Assembly: GCF_023499215.1 (NCBI RefSeq)
Contig: NZ_JAKHSK010000039.1
Coordinates: 1-41,568, forward strand
Direction of reading: 5' to 3'
DNA from: Zunongwangia pacifica
GTDB lineage: Bacteria; Bacteroidota; Bacteroidia; Flavobacteriales; Flavobacteriaceae
Length of the DNA: 41,568 nucleotides
In this document: positions 15,406 through 23,747 of the stretch, one piece after another
Position numbering within the stretch: position 1 is the stretch's first letter
How the letters are laid out: each line of letters opens with the position of its first letter
The notes under the pieces: model-generated
What the model saw: only the letters and a program-made list of their open reading frames with translations
Told to the model about the DNA's origin: nothing
Databases searched by the model: none
Program-made: the position numbers and the translations under genes

Positions 15406-15990
15406 ATGAAATACCATAATCCAGAGTATAATATCAATTTAGGAATTTATAGAAGATTTTTAATGAATTTTATCATTACGATAGCGCTTTTTAGTTGTGG
15501 GTCGGCAGACTATACCATGAAGGGGATTCATAATTTTAAGGAGTTTAGTGATTTTGCACAGCAAAAGGAATTTAAAATCGAAAACCGTTGGGCTAATCCA
15601 TTACGAGCGAATACCGTGAGCTTTATAAATAATCCAAATTTTAATAGCGGTAATATCAATTTAATTGGGAATACCAATTATATCAAATTTAAAACGGACT
15701 CTGTAGATATTTATCTGCCGTATTTTGGCGTTCGGCAAATGGGCGGCGGTTATAATAATCGTGGCGCTATTAAGTTTAAAGGAATTCCGCAGGAATTATC
15801 TTTTACGGAGAATAAAGAGAAAGATTATGTGCGCTATGAATTTAGCGCCAATGACGAATCTGAGAATTATCAGTTCTTTATTACCTTATATCCAAACGGC
15901 AATGCCAGCACATCGGTAAATAGTTCGCAGCGCGATAATATTTCGTATACTGGTACATTTGAGCCATTGGAAGAAAAGGAAGCGGAATAG
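15406..15990 (+). CDS. DUF4251 domain lipoprotein
   Basis: A DUF4251 protein of about 194 residues. The domain is shown by DSVDIYLPYFGVRQMGGGYNNR, GAIKFKGIPQELSF, DYVRYEFSA and the terminal SVNSSQRDNISYTGTFEPL. Near the N-terminus a hydrophobic stretch FIITIALFSCGS has a lipobox-like end (LFSC), so it is probably a lipoprotein; the charged region before it (YRRFLMN) would be the n-region. Starts at GTG 15403, ATG 15406 and ATG 15463 are possible. The 15463 start would leave a signal peptide with no positive charge, so the ATG at 15406 is chosen. Function is unknown; DUF4251 proteins are common in Bacteroidota. Confidence 0.8.
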   Translation: MKYHNPEYNINLGIYRRFLMNFIITIALFSCGSADYTMKGIHNFKEFSDFAQQKEFKIENRWANPLRANTVSFINNPNFNSGNINLIGNTNYIKFKTDSVDIYLPYFGVRQMGGGYNNRGAIKFKGIPQELSFTENKEKDYVRYEFSANDESENYQFFITLYPNGNASTSVNSSQRDNISYTGTFEPLEEKEAE

Positions 15991-16366
15991 CAAAGCGAAA
16001 TTAAGCGCGTATTTAAAAAGTTTCTGTATAATTATTCAAATAGGGCGAAGATTTTAATTATTCTATTTTACATAATATAAATTATAGGTCAAAAATCAGT
16101 CCTAAAAAAGACGGTTTGGCAGTGTTAGTGACATTTTAAAATTTATAATGAAATATATATAAATTTACTATTTATTTAATTCTATCCCGTTTGCCGGCGT
16201 AGTAAAACGAATCAACAAAAATCTTGTCTTAAATCAACTCTTCGCCCCGTTAAAGAGCGCTTTTACCTCCAAATTTATCAGCTTTACCTTTAAAGATTGT
16301 TTCCATAAAGCAGAAATATGTATTTTGTATATCGCTTAAGCGCTCACTAATAAAATTAAGGTACAG
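15991..16366. other. Intergenic region ahead of the two-component system
   Basis: No gene or repeat found. A 10-bp palindrome CGCTTAAGCG lies at 16333-16342, 24 bp before the histidine kinase start, and might be a regulator site, but the evidence is only its position and symmetry. Confidence 0.4.
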
Positions 16367-17392
16367 ATGCGTTTGACTTCATTTGAAAAATTTTTTCTGT
16401 TCTACGGGTGCCTGTTTATCGCCATCGCCTTAAACATGCACCGGCTGTTAAACTTGTTGGTTCCGGGCGTACAAGCTTTGGGTATCCCCTGGGCTTTCAA
16501 TCTTCCTGAACTGCTCTACCAAACTTTTTTACATTTTGGTTTTTGTTACGTCCTGGCCCGCTTTAACCTTTTGCAACTCACTCGCTACAGTAACTGGTCT
16601 CATCGTAAACGCTTAAGCCTTATACTTTCTAACCTGTTTCTTTTCTTGGTATTCATATATTTTGCGGAGCTTAGTCAGCAGCAGCTTTTCCATAATACGG
16701 GTGATTTATTTTTATACCGGGCAGGCTATTTGTTCCGGTATATTGTTGGTGCAGGATTGGTAACCATTTTAGTAAGTATGCTTGTACTCTATCGCCAGCA
16801 GCGTCTTAAAGAAGAAGAACATGAGCGGTTAGAACGGGCTTACGCTACGGCACAATTGGAAAATTTAAAAGCTCAGATGAATCCGCATTTTTTATTCAAT
16901 GCCCTGAGTAACCTCTCGGCATTAATGACGGAGTCTAGCTCAAAAGCGCAGCAGTATTTGGCTAATCTGTCCCAGATTTTACGCTATGGGATTTCAGGAA
17001 AGCAAGGGCAACTTGTACCGGTAGAGCAGGAATTACAATTGTTAAAGGCGCATTTGGAGTTGCTGAAGATCAAATATGCAGCGAATTTACAGGCGAAAGT
17101 CTGTCTGGATTTAGCCTTAGGCAAACATTTACCTTTTATGGCCTTACCACCACTGTTAGAAAATGTATTGAAACATAACCAGGTTTCAGAACAGCACCAG
17201 ATGAAGATTAAAATTACCAGTGACGGGGAAAATATTTATTTTGAAAACAATCTTACCCTTCCTCCCGTCAAGATCACGTCAACCGGGATAGGACTTGCTA
17301 ATTTGCAGGAACGCTATCAACTTTTAACTAATAAATCGCTGGAGATCCAGAAATCATTAACTTATTTTAGGGTGGTCTTACCTTTAATTTAA
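16367..17392 (+). CDS. LytS-type sensor histidine kinase
   Basis: A 341-residue membrane histidine kinase. The first 145 residues contain about four membrane helices (roughly 9-29, 48-68, 84-104, 122-142) and no separate sensor domain. A short coiled-coil linker rich in E/R (147-168) leads to the His_kinase box LKAQMNPHFLFNALSNLSAL with the phospho-acceptor H174. The GHKL ATPase domain has the N box LPPLLENVLKHN (N266) and the G box STGIGLANLQERY (305-317). The response regulator starts 4 bases after its stop, so the two form a pair that would work as a LytS/LytTR system. The signal is unknown. Confidence 0.92.
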   Translation: MRLTSFEKFFLFYGCLFIAIALNMHRLLNLLVPGVQALGIPWAFNLPELLYQTFLHFGFCYVLARFNLLQLTRYSNWSHRKRLSLILSNLFLFLVFIYFAELSQQQLFHNTGDLFLYRAGYLFRYIVGAGLVTILVSMLVLYRQQRLKEEEHERLERAYATAQLENLKAQMNPHFLFNALSNLSALMTESSSKAQQYLANLSQILRYGISGKQGQLVPVEQELQLLKAHLELLKIKYAANLQAKVCLDLALGKHLPFMALPPLLENVLKHNQVSEQHQMKIKITSDGENIYFENNLTLPPVKITSTGIGLANLQERYQLLTNKSLEIQKSLTYFRVVLPLI

Positions 17393-17396
17393 TCTT

Positions 17397-18167
17397 ATGT
17401 CTTTAAAAGTTGCCATTATAGAAGATGAACCGGCTATTGCGCAGAACCTGAAACATTTGTTATGCGAACTGGATCCTTCCCTAAAAGTACTCACCATTTT
17501 GAAGGGGGTACAGGAAAGTGTGGCCTGGCTAAAAGTACATATCACCGATTGCGATTTACTATTTATGGATATTCATCTTAATGATGGTTTATCGTTTGAT
17601 ATCTTTAAGGAAATAGCTCCAGGGCCTCCAGTAATATTTGTTACCGCCTATAATAGGTTTGCCCTGGAGGCCTTTAGTGTAAACGGTATAGATTATATAT
17701 TAAAGCCCTTTCAATATCAGCAATTGGCACATACACTTCAAAAATACAACAGCTTGTCTTCCAGGAATGCCAGTATTGACGTGGACACGGTATCTCGGCT
17801 CCTAACTGCCTTAACGCCTGCCAGTACTTATAAGAAATCTTATCTTGTACAGTATCAGGAAAAATTAATTCCCGTTAAAGTAAGTGCCATCAGTTGGTTT
17901 TATACCGAAAAGGAGGTGGTTTATGCTTTTACTCAGGAAGGCCGTCGCTATATTGTGGAGGCTACTCTGGAAAAAATTCAGGAAGAGGTAGATCCCAATC
18001 TTTTTTATAGAGCCAATCGCCAGTTTATCGTACAGCGGCGTGCCATACAGCATATCGATTTTTATTTTAACGGTAGGCTTATCGTTCACGTACTTCCAAA
18101 AAGCCATGAAAAGATAATCGTGAGCAAAGCAAAGGCTCCTATGTTTAAAAAATGGCTTGATCATTAA
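17397..18167 (+). CDS. LytTR-family response regulator
   Basis: A 256-residue regulator. The receiver domain (about 3-120) has the acidic pair E9-D10, the phospho-acceptor D58 in LLFMDIHL, T83 and K103 in ILKPF. The LytTR DNA-binding domain (about 145-255) shows YLVQYQEKLIPVKVSAISWFY, GRRYIVEATLEKIQEEVD and the RANRQFIVQRRAI segment. It would bind a pair of short direct repeats, and the kinase upstream is its likely partner. Possible targets are the fatty acid hydroxylase-family gene and the lipoprotein gene that follow, but no repeat pair was identified. Confidence 0.92.
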   Translation: MSLKVAIIEDEPAIAQNLKHLLCELDPSLKVLTILKGVQESVAWLKVHITDCDLLFMDIHLNDGLSFDIFKEIAPGPPVIFVTAYNRFALEAFSVNGIDYILKPFQYQQLAHTLQKYNSLSSRNASIDVDTVSRLLTALTPASTYKKSYLVQYQEKLIPVKVSAISWFYTEKEVVYAFTQEGRRYIVEATLEKIQEEVDPNLFYRANRQFIVQRRAIQHIDFYFNGRLIVHVLPKSHEKIIVSKAKAPMFKKWLDH

Positions 18168-18277
18168 ACAGGCTTTACAAGCTATTTCAGGTCGTTTACC
18201 CCTTGATTTTTCAGCTTGAAGAATTTAAAACTAAAAATCAAGTAGCAGACTTCGGAAATTTGATCAAAACAATTGTT

Positions 18278-19060
18278 ATGATCGATTTCCTAAACTATTC
18301 CAATCAACCCAGATACGGTTTGATCACCTTACTGATATTGCTTATTGTAGGCGAAATGATCTGGAGCTATCGCAATAATAAGCATGTATATGAATTACGC
18401 GATACCCTGACCAATCTGGTTATTTTTGCCGGATTTCAGTTGAGTAAACTTGCTTTTTTTGGAATAGAACTAAGCATCGGTGCTTTTTTTACCCGGCATG
18501 AACTTTTTCATTTGGAAAAAAATACCTGGGTTTTTGTCAGCTGTTTTATCCTGGTGGATTTTGTGTATTACTGGTATCATCGACTGTCGCACAAAATTAA
18601 ATTTTTATGGGCTTTTCATCTTATTCACCATTCCAGCTTATATATGAACCTTACCGTGTCCTACCGGCTTAACTGGTTAAGTACCGTGCTTACGCCGTTT
18701 ATTTATGCGCCACTCCTGCTACTGGGATTTCCTATAGAATTTATACTGCTTTCACTGGCTTTAAACCTTGTTTATCAGTTTTTTTTGCACACTGAAGCTA
18801 TAGGAAAACTGGGGTTTATAGAGTACATATTCAACACTCCCTCTGCCCATCGCGTCCATCATGGCTCTAATGAACGCTATATAGATAAAAACTTTGGAGG
18901 TTTTTTAATCATTTGGGATCTTTTGTTTAACAGCTACGAACGGGAAACCATTAAAGCTACCTATGGCACTACCACCGGTTTTATAGGATACAATCCGCTG
19001 AAACTGAACTTTAAGGGATTTATTGACCTGTTTAAAAGTAAAATGACTTATAAAGGGTAA
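18278..19060 (+). CDS. Fatty acid hydroxylase / sterol desaturase-family membrane protein
   Basis: A 260-residue di-iron membrane enzyme. Histidine motifs are H101-x3-H105 (YWYHRLSH), H114-x2-HH (FHLIHH), H171 (FLHTEA) and H191-x2-HH (SAHRVHH), the set used to bind two irons in this superfamily; membrane helices lie near 12-28, 48-70, 85-100, 135-160. It would hydroxylate or desaturate a lipid; the lipid is unknown. The longer frame begins with TTG at 18203 and adds 25 residues without family features, so the ATG at 18278 is used. It follows the LytTR gene by 110 bp on the same strand. Confidence 0.88.
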   Translation: MIDFLNYSNQPRYGLITLLILLIVGEMIWSYRNNKHVYELRDTLTNLVIFAGFQLSKLAFFGIELSIGAFFTRHELFHLEKNTWVFVSCFILVDFVYYWYHRLSHKIKFLWAFHLIHHSSLYMNLTVSYRLNWLSTVLTPFIYAPLLLLGFPIEFILLSLALNLVYQFFLHTEAIGKLGFIEYIFNTPSAHRVHHGSNERYIDKNFGGFLIIWDLLFNSYERETIKATYGTTTGFIGYNPLKLNFKGFIDLFKSKMTYKG

Positions 19061-19123
19061 AACTTCACCCTTTTATTTTTCAGCTTCACCCAGAAAACAT
19101 AGCAAAAGCGAAATATTGCGATT

Positions 19124-19131
19124 TAATTTTG
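19124..19131 (+). promoter_or_regulatory. -7 box ahead of the lipoprotein gene
   Basis: TAATTTTG matches TAnnTTTG and ends 25 nt before the ATG at 19157. The upstream TTG element is not at the usual distance. Confidence 0.35.
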
Positions 19132-19156
19132 GACTTAACTTTTAAAATAAGATGGT

Positions 19157-19891
19157 ATGAAACATAATCAAGCAAAAAAAATGTTACTGTTGTTAAGCCT
19201 TTTAGGAATAACTTTTAGTTTTATCTCCTGTTCGGCATCTGATGAGGAGCAAACCGCAGAAGAAGCTCAGATAAGTGAAGAAGAGGCTGCTGAATCTTTA
19301 GCGCTAGCTATTTCGCCCAAAAGCAACGGGGTTGTACAGTTAAGCATACAGGCAAGTCTTAATATTGAAGCTTCTCTTGATGTAACTTATGAGTGCAATC
19401 AGGAATATACCAACAGCTACCAACTGGATTACAATGGTGCTGCACTTTCCTATATTGCAGCCTACAATTGGGCCTGGCAGCTCAATTGCTCCGATAATAT
19501 CCTTTTGGACTGCGCTCTAGCCCTTAAAGGGACTACCGAATATGAATCGCAACGTATGAATTCTGACGGGGACATGACCGCTACTGTAGGGATCTCTAAT
19601 CTAGAACAATCTGAACCTAACTACAGCTTAACTATGGATTATACTCTGATTTCTGAACAGGTTTCCAGGGTGCGTATGCAAAAATCTTTTGACAGTACGA
19701 TCAAGGTTAATGGTGATGTAAGCCTAATGAAAGAAAATCAAAAACTTACCGGAGGACAGGTGGAAGCCAGTTTCACCGGGCTAAGTTCTACCGGTAATAC
19801 CTATGAATATTCTGGTGTGGTGGTATTTAATGGTGATAACACTGCTACACTTACCATGCAAAGCGGAAACACCTATGCCATTAGTTGGTAA
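19157..19891 (+). CDS. Lipoprotein of unknown function
   Basis: A 244-residue lipoprotein. The signal peptide has a lysine n-region (KHNQAKK), a leucine-rich core and the lipobox SFISC at about C25. The mature protein starts with an acidic, low-complexity linker (about 26-50, E/A-rich), then a body of predicted beta strands with three or four cysteines (about residues 80, 111, 119) and many Thr/Ser/Asn residues; the last part (TGNTYEYSGVVVFNGDNTAT) reads like a beta-sandwich edge. No family was recognised. It lies behind the LytS/LytTR system and hydroxylase genes but has its own -7 box at 19124-19131, so it may be transcribed separately. Confidence 0.7.
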   Translation: MKHNQAKKMLLLLSLLGITFSFISCSASDEEQTAEEAQISEEEAAESLALAISPKSNGVVQLSIQASLNIEASLDVTYECNQEYTNSYQLDYNGAALSYIAAYNWAWQLNCSDNILLDCALALKGTTEYESQRMNSDGDMTATVGISNLEQSEPNYSLTMDYTLISEQVSRVRMQKSFDSTIKVNGDVSLMKENQKLTGGQVEASFTGLSSTGNTYEYSGVVVFNGDNTATLTMQSGNTYAISW

Positions 19892-20098
19892 TCTAGCCTA
19901 ATATCTGATGAAATGTCCTTTTCGTGTTCTTACGGGAAGGGCGTTTTATTTTTATACGCACCCGGTTTTTTAGGAAGTTTACTGTTTATTGCCCTCTAAG
20001 ACTCTTCAATTTTCGGTTATTAAAGCTGGATACCCGGGTTTGATCCTGCCGGTTAATGATGTTAAATACCACTACAATAACAACTAAATTTGCTTAAA

Positions 20099-20130
20099 AA
20101 CAAAAAAGCTCACCATTTCTGGTGAGCTTT
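20099..20130 (-). terminator. Terminator after the cold shock gene
   Basis: Arms AAAGCTCACCA (20105-20115) and TGGTGAGCTTT (20120-20130) with the 4-nt loop TTTC. Read on the minus strand a T-run (from the A-tract at 20102-20107) follows the stem. It lies 26 bp after the cold shock gene. Confidence 0.85.
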
Positions 20131-20155
20131 CTAATAAACCTTAAAAAACTATATA

Positions 20156-20347
20156 TTATATAACTTCTACGTTTACTGCGTTTAATCCTCTTTTACCTTC
20201 CTGAAGATCAAATTTAACTTCGTCGCCTTCGCGAATCTCGTCAATTAAACCTGTTACGTGTACAAAGTGGTCTTTGTCTACTCCTTCTTCAGTGATAAAT
20301 CCAAATCCTTTACTGTCGTTAAAGAATTTTACTGTTCCTTTACTCAT
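20156..20347 (-). CDS. Cold shock domain protein
   Basis: A 63-residue CspA-family protein of a single OB-fold domain. The RNA-binding motifs are KGFGFI (RNP1, residues 13-18) and HFVHV (RNP2, 27-31); the chain ends GLNAVNVEVI as in other Csp proteins. It would act as an RNA chaperone that prevents structure in mRNA. The terminator follows closely. The upstream 5' region (20348 onwards) is AT-rich and unusually long before the next feature, which would fit the long leader of cold-inducible csp genes, though no structured leader can be proved. Confidence 0.93.
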   Translation of the reverse strand: MSKGTVKFFNDSKGFGFITEEGVDKDHFVHVTGLIDEIREGDEVKFDLQEGKRGLNAVNVEVI

Positions 20348-20727
20348 GTTAATGTATTAATTAATAAGTGACAAAGGTGGAACTAATATTTGGATAAATC
20401 ACTATAAGTTTCATTTATTTTAATATTTAACAATTTGATATTCAGTAAAATATTTTTTAATTTATTTTATCCCACCAATTTACCAGGTTTGCGCGGCTAT
20501 TTATTGTTTTAAATATGTTCCTTTAAACGGCTATCTAAAAAAACTGATTTTTGATGGATTGAAGTTGTCAGCCTTCAATGCAATAGCTTAGCAAATTTCC
20601 TCTCCGTCTTCAAAAATGAAGGTAAATATTATAAAAAATGATATCCCCTACTCGATTTAACAATGATAGAAGTAGTAATTGACCACTGAAGTGAGGAATT
20701 TATATTGATACAAAAACTACTAAACGG

Positions 20728-20931
20728 AATGGCATATAAGGGAAGAAGCATTGGCAGAAGCCCTTGGCATTAAAATACTTACACAATCGCAAGAGGAAAC
20801 TTATGGTGGTGGCTACGGAAATCTATAAAAATACCATAGGTAATGCCAACCTCAGTATCCCTTTTCCTTACGAGCCAGATAATGTAGAACTCCTGAAAAT
20901 GAAAGACCTCACAGGTTTCAAAAACCTGTGA
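20728..20931 (+). pseudogene. Frameshifted remnant of an unidentified protein gene
   Basis: Two overlapping short frames read as normal protein but stop early. The first (about 20730-20828) gives an EEALAEALGIKILTQSQEE-like helical segment ending in GGGYGNL. The second (20803-20931, +1 shifted) gives VATEIYKNTIGNANLSIPFP and then YEPDNVELLKMKDL. The residue use is natural and unlike random AT-rich translation. The second frame's end runs into the palindrome at 20904-20936. I do not recognise the parent family. It may also be chance; confidence is moderate at best. Confidence 0.4.
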
Positions 20932-20936
20932 GGTCT
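20904..20936. repeat. Perfect 15-bp-arm palindrome
   Basis: AGACCTCACAGGTTT (20904-20918) and its exact complement (20922-20936) are separated by 3 nt (CAA). Elements reading AGACCTCACAGGTTT are, as far as I recall, found repeatedly in Bacteroidota genomes; here only one copy is present. It lacks a T-run and does not follow an intact gene, so a mobile or REP-like element is more likely than a terminator. Confidence 0.7.
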
Positions 20937-21000
20937 AACTTGAATTCGATTGAAGAATAATAAATTTGATTATCCGTATTTGTAATAATTCGTTTTTTTC

Positions 21001-21084
21001 GTCATTCCGGACTTGATCCGGAATCTCAAACAGTATTAAAAATCAAGCTATTTTAATGAGACCCTGAATCAAGTTCAGGGTGAC
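21001..21084. repeat. Pair of inverted REP-like elements
   Basis: Element 1 (21001-21027) and element 2 (21058-21084, opposite orientation) share the frame GTCA - 6-nt stem - ACTTGAT - 6-nt stem - TCTC, but the stems differ: TTCCGG/CCGGAA in the first, CCCTGA/TCAGGG in the second. The changes are compensatory, so each remains a perfect hairpin. The pair is separated by 30 bp, like a BIME. No transposase that would move it is visible in the window. Confidence 0.75.
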
Positions 21085-21126
21085 AACACTTCATTATTAT
21101 CTATGGCGGACATTCAATAATAAATA

Positions 21127-21153
21127 GTTATAAAAGATTTCATATCGAAATCT
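21127..21153 (-). terminator. Terminator after the EEP gene
   Basis: AGATTTC (21135-21141) and GAAATCT (21147-21153) form a 7-bp stem with a 5-nt loop; on the minus strand TTTTATAAC follows. Modest strength. Confidence 0.5.
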
Positions 21154-21167
21154 CCTTGAAAGGGAAC

Positions 21168-22019
21168 TTAAAATTGCGCTTCTATGATCACCGGAAAATG
21201 ATCTGATATAAATTTGGAACCACGTTGGGCATCTAACACCTGATAACTTTTAATGGTTACATTTCCCTGAAAGAAAATATAATCGATAAGATCCCGGTCC
21301 TCTTTTTGTTCCATTTCGAAACCATTAAAAGTATATTCAGGGCCGTATTGTTTTGCGGCACGCAATTTAGCATCCAGTAATTTCAGGCTTTTCCCTTCGT
21401 CAGAGATCATGGTTTTATAAGCTTCAGAAGAAGGTGGCACATTAAAGTCTCCCGTCACAAAAACCGGTGTACCTTTGGTGATCTTATCGGCAATTATATT
21501 TCGTATTAACAGCGCACTTTGTTTCCGTGCTTCAGTTCCTACATGATCAAAATGGGTATTAAAAAAGAAAAATACTTTTTTATCCTTTTTTCTACGGAAT
21601 TTCGCCCAGGTTACAATACGCGGCAAAGCGGCATCCCATCCTTTAGAGGCTACTTCTTCAGGAGTTTCAGATAACCAGAGTGTACCGCTTTCTAAAACAT
21701 CAAACGAATCTTTTTTATAAAATATGGGCGAAAATTCTCCTTCATTGCCCCCTCTTCGGCCTACACCAATATGGCCATAATCCTTTAATCCATTTTGTAG
21801 ATCTTCTAATTGAGAGTACAACACTTCCTGAGCGCCAAAAACGTCGATATTCTCAAATTTTACCATATCAGTAAACCAGTCTCGACGATAGTTCCAGTAG
21901 TTAATACCATCGCTTTCTGTAGCCATTCTTATATTGCTACTCATAATTTTTACTTCCTTTTGCGCGCTTGCGGTAAAAGCAAATAAGAAAAGGAACGCTG
22001 CTAAGATGCTGTTTTTCAT
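21168..22019 (-). CDS. Secreted endonuclease/exonuclease/phosphatase-family protein
   Basis: A 283-residue EEP-fold metallo-hydrolase. The signal peptide (residues 1-19, cleaved after TASAQ or close to it) directs export. Motifs are KIMSSNIRM (23-31), DVFGAQEVLYSQ (Mg-binding Glu), FFNTHFDHVGTEARKQSA (about 153-170), VFVTGDFNVPPSSEAYK and the closing ISDHFPVIIEAQF with the catalytic Asp-His. The substrate could be nucleic acid, a phosphodiester, or an inositol phosphate or lipid headgroup. It is monocistronic. The gene ends 14 bp from its terminator hairpin (21135-21153). Confidence 0.88.
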   Translation of the reverse strand: MKNSILAAFLFLFAFTASAQKEVKIMSSNIRMATESDGINYWNYRRDWFTDMVKFENIDVFGAQEVLYSQLEDLQNGLKDYGHIGVGRRGGNEGEFSPIFYKKDSFDVLESGTLWLSETPEEVASKGWDAALPRIVTWAKFRRKKDKKVFFFFNTHFDHVGTEARKQSALLIRNIIADKITKGTPVFVTGDFNVPPSSEAYKTMISDEGKSLKLLDAKLRAAKQYGPEYTFNGFEMEQKEDRDLIDYIFFQGNVTIKSYQVLDAQRGSKFISDHFPVIIEAQF

Positions 22020-22030
22020 TGTTGTAATTT

Positions 22031-22163
22031 ATTTACTCGATAATCGAGATTAAAATGCTTCGATCCCATCCCAATCCCGATGGCTATCGGGACGGGAGCA
22101 GGATGCCTCTACATAAAATAATTTTCTTATAAATGCCTTATCGGCATTCTCTTAGATAGTTTA
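22031..22163 (+). repeat. Dispersed intergenic element, copy 2, with palindromes
   Basis: The core 22116-22163 is copy 2 of the 48-bp element (42 of 48 identical to copy 1). The 5' part includes CTCGATAATCGAG (22036-22048), a hairpin shared with 10321-10333 in decayed form, and a second palindrome CCCGAT-GGCT-ATCGGG (22076-22091). The block fills most of the space between the EEP and GH1 genes (22020-22316), where no gene is seen. Confidence 0.7.
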
Positions 22164-22316
22164 CTTTATTTATATTTTTAGGTAATGGTATTAAAAAATC
22201 ATGGCTATAAACTTATGGATTTATAAGGAATTTTGCCGCTCATTATGCAGAAACATATCCCGAAAATAAAGAGATTTGGTGTTAAAAAATGAATGTTGAA
22301 TTTCAATAAAAACAGC

Positions 22317-23723
22317 CTAGGATTTATAACAATCTGATGAATATATTTTCGTTTTTTTTGAAGTTCCTGAAGTTTGTAAAAAATCACGATACCAAAGCCC
22401 CGAATTTTTAATAATTCGCTTCTGAGTGTTGTAGTCGATATATACCAGTCCGAATCTTGGATGATAACCTTCGGCCCACTCAAAATTATCGGTAAAACTC
22501 CATACAAAATAGCCATTAACATTAACGCCATGATTTTTGGCTTTTAATACCGCTGCTATATATTGCTGAATATACTGTTGTCGCTTTTCATCTTTTACCT
22601 CTCCGTTCACCAGGTTATCTGGAAATGCAGCGCCATTCTCGGTCACCAGGATATTTTTCACTCCCGGATATGCATCGTATTTTTTTAGGAGCTGAAAAAG
22701 TCCGTCAGGATAAATTTCCCAGCCCATTTCAGTAGTCGGCAGGTTTCGCTTTTCTGCTTTAATATTGGTCGCCTGTAGATACGGAATCCACCAGGCATTT
22801 TTTACAATTTCACGAGTATAATTCTGGATCCCGATAAAATCAAAATCAAATTTCAGCAGGTGATCATCTTCAGGTTTATAAAATTTATCCACCCTTTTTA
22901 AAAATGGTAATTCCTTAAAAGGATAACCATACCCAAGGCTGAGTTCTAAAAACAGCCTGTTAACCAGGCAATCTACGCGATTAGCGGCCTTATGGTCTTT
23001 TTCGCGATCCCGATAGGCTTCGATATACGAACAGGAAAAGGTAGTACCAATATTCAGGTTGTTATCATAATCCCTTAAAATACGGCCACCAATCGCCTGG
23101 CACAGTGAGGCATGGTGCATTGCCGGAATAAAATTTTTAACCCCTCTCCTACCCGGGGCGTGAATTCCCAAAAAATGTCCTGCTCCCAAAAACACCAAAG
23201 GTTCGTTTAAAACGATCCAGTTTTTTACGCGATCGCCAAACCGCGCTACGCAAATTTTTACGTATTCGCTAAACCAGTTAATAATCGCTCTATTGGTCCA
23301 GCCACCTTTATTTTCCAGGGCTTGCGGTAAATCCCAATGGTAAAGCGTTACCCAGGGCGTAATTTCCAGTTTTAGGCATTCGTCGATTAAGCGGTCATAA
23401 AAATCGAGACCTGCCTCATTAATGGCTCCGGTACCGTCGGGTAAAACCCGTGACCAGGAAATCGAAAACCGAAAATGTTTGATGTTCATCGATTTCATCA
23501 ATCGCAGATCTTCGCGAAAACGATGATAAAAATCGCAGGCAACATCGGCATTCTGGCCCTGATATATTTTTCCTTTTTTATGCGAAAATTCGTCCCAGAT
23601 TGATGCTTTTTTTCCATCGCTAAAGGGACTTCCTTCAATTTGAAAAGCGGCGGTAGAGGTTCCCCAAATAAAATCATTCTCGAAATCACCCGATTTTAAT
23701 GCTGAAAAATATGCTTGTTTCAC
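22317..23723 (-). CDS. GH1 family beta-glucosidase
   Basis: A 468-residue cytoplasmic (no signal peptide) glycoside hydrolase family 1 enzyme that would cleave beta-linked glucosides or similar. Signature pieces are FIWGTSTAAFQIEGSPFSDG at the N-terminus, acid/base E174 in VLNEP, nucleophile E362 in LVTENGAA, and the aglycone-side WSFTDNFEWAEGYHPRFGL. The start is GTG at 23723; no ATG lies near the family start and an in-frame stop lies just upstream. It follows the glycosyltransferase gene with 24 bp between them and is probably in the same transcript, suggesting that glucosylation and deglucosylation of a common compound are linked. Confidence 0.93.
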   Translation of the reverse strand: MKQAYFSALKSGDFENDFIWGTSTAAFQIEGSPFSDGKKASIWDEFSHKKGKIYQGQNADVACDFYHRFREDLRLMKSMNIKHFRFSISWSRVLPDGTGAINEAGLDFYDRLIDECLKLEITPWVTLYHWDLPQALENKGGWTNRAIINWFSEYVKICVARFGDRVKNWIVLNEPLVFLGAGHFLGIHAPGRRGVKNFIPAMHHASLCQAIGGRILRDYDNNLNIGTTFSCSYIEAYRDREKDHKAANRVDCLVNRLFLELSLGYGYPFKELPFLKRVDKFYKPEDDHLLKFDFDFIGIQNYTREIVKNAWWIPYLQATNIKAEKRNLPTTEMGWEIYPDGLFQLLKKYDAYPGVKNILVTENGAAFPDNLVNGEVKDEKRQQYIQQYIAAVLKAKNHGVNVNGYFVWSFTDNFEWAEGYHPRFGLVYIDYNTQKRIIKNSGLWYRDFLQTSGTSKKTKIYSSDCYKS

Positions 23724-23747
23724 AAGTATCTATATTGAGAATGTTAT

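Larger units (their letters stand above)
20348..21134. other. Degraded intergenic segment with gene remnant and palindromic repeats
   Basis: This 820-bp stretch between the csp and EEP genes has no intact gene. It holds the csp leader (20348 to about 20450), AT-rich sequence with no recognisable gene to about 20700, a frameshifted coding remnant (20728-20931), a 15-bp-arm hairpin (20904-20936) and two inverted REP-like elements (21001-21084). It looks like a place where foreign or redundant sequence has decayed. Confidence 0.6.

Noticed and set aside
18203-18277. 25-residue N-terminal extension of the hydroxylase-family protein (TTG start)
   Set aside because: No homologous features, TTG start, and a suitable ATG at 18278 directly before the first membrane helix.
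20904-20936. Hairpin as a terminator
   Set aside because: There is no T-run and no intact gene immediately upstream on either strand, so a repeat element is more likely.
21001-21084. CRISPR-like repeat array
   Set aside because: Only two units, in opposite orientation, with different stems and no equal spacers. It is a REP-like pair.
22205-22531. ORF of 108 residues on the minus strand in the GH1 3' region
   Set aside because: It overlaps the GH1 gene in another frame and shows no family pattern; it is a shadow of GH1 and AT-rich sequence.
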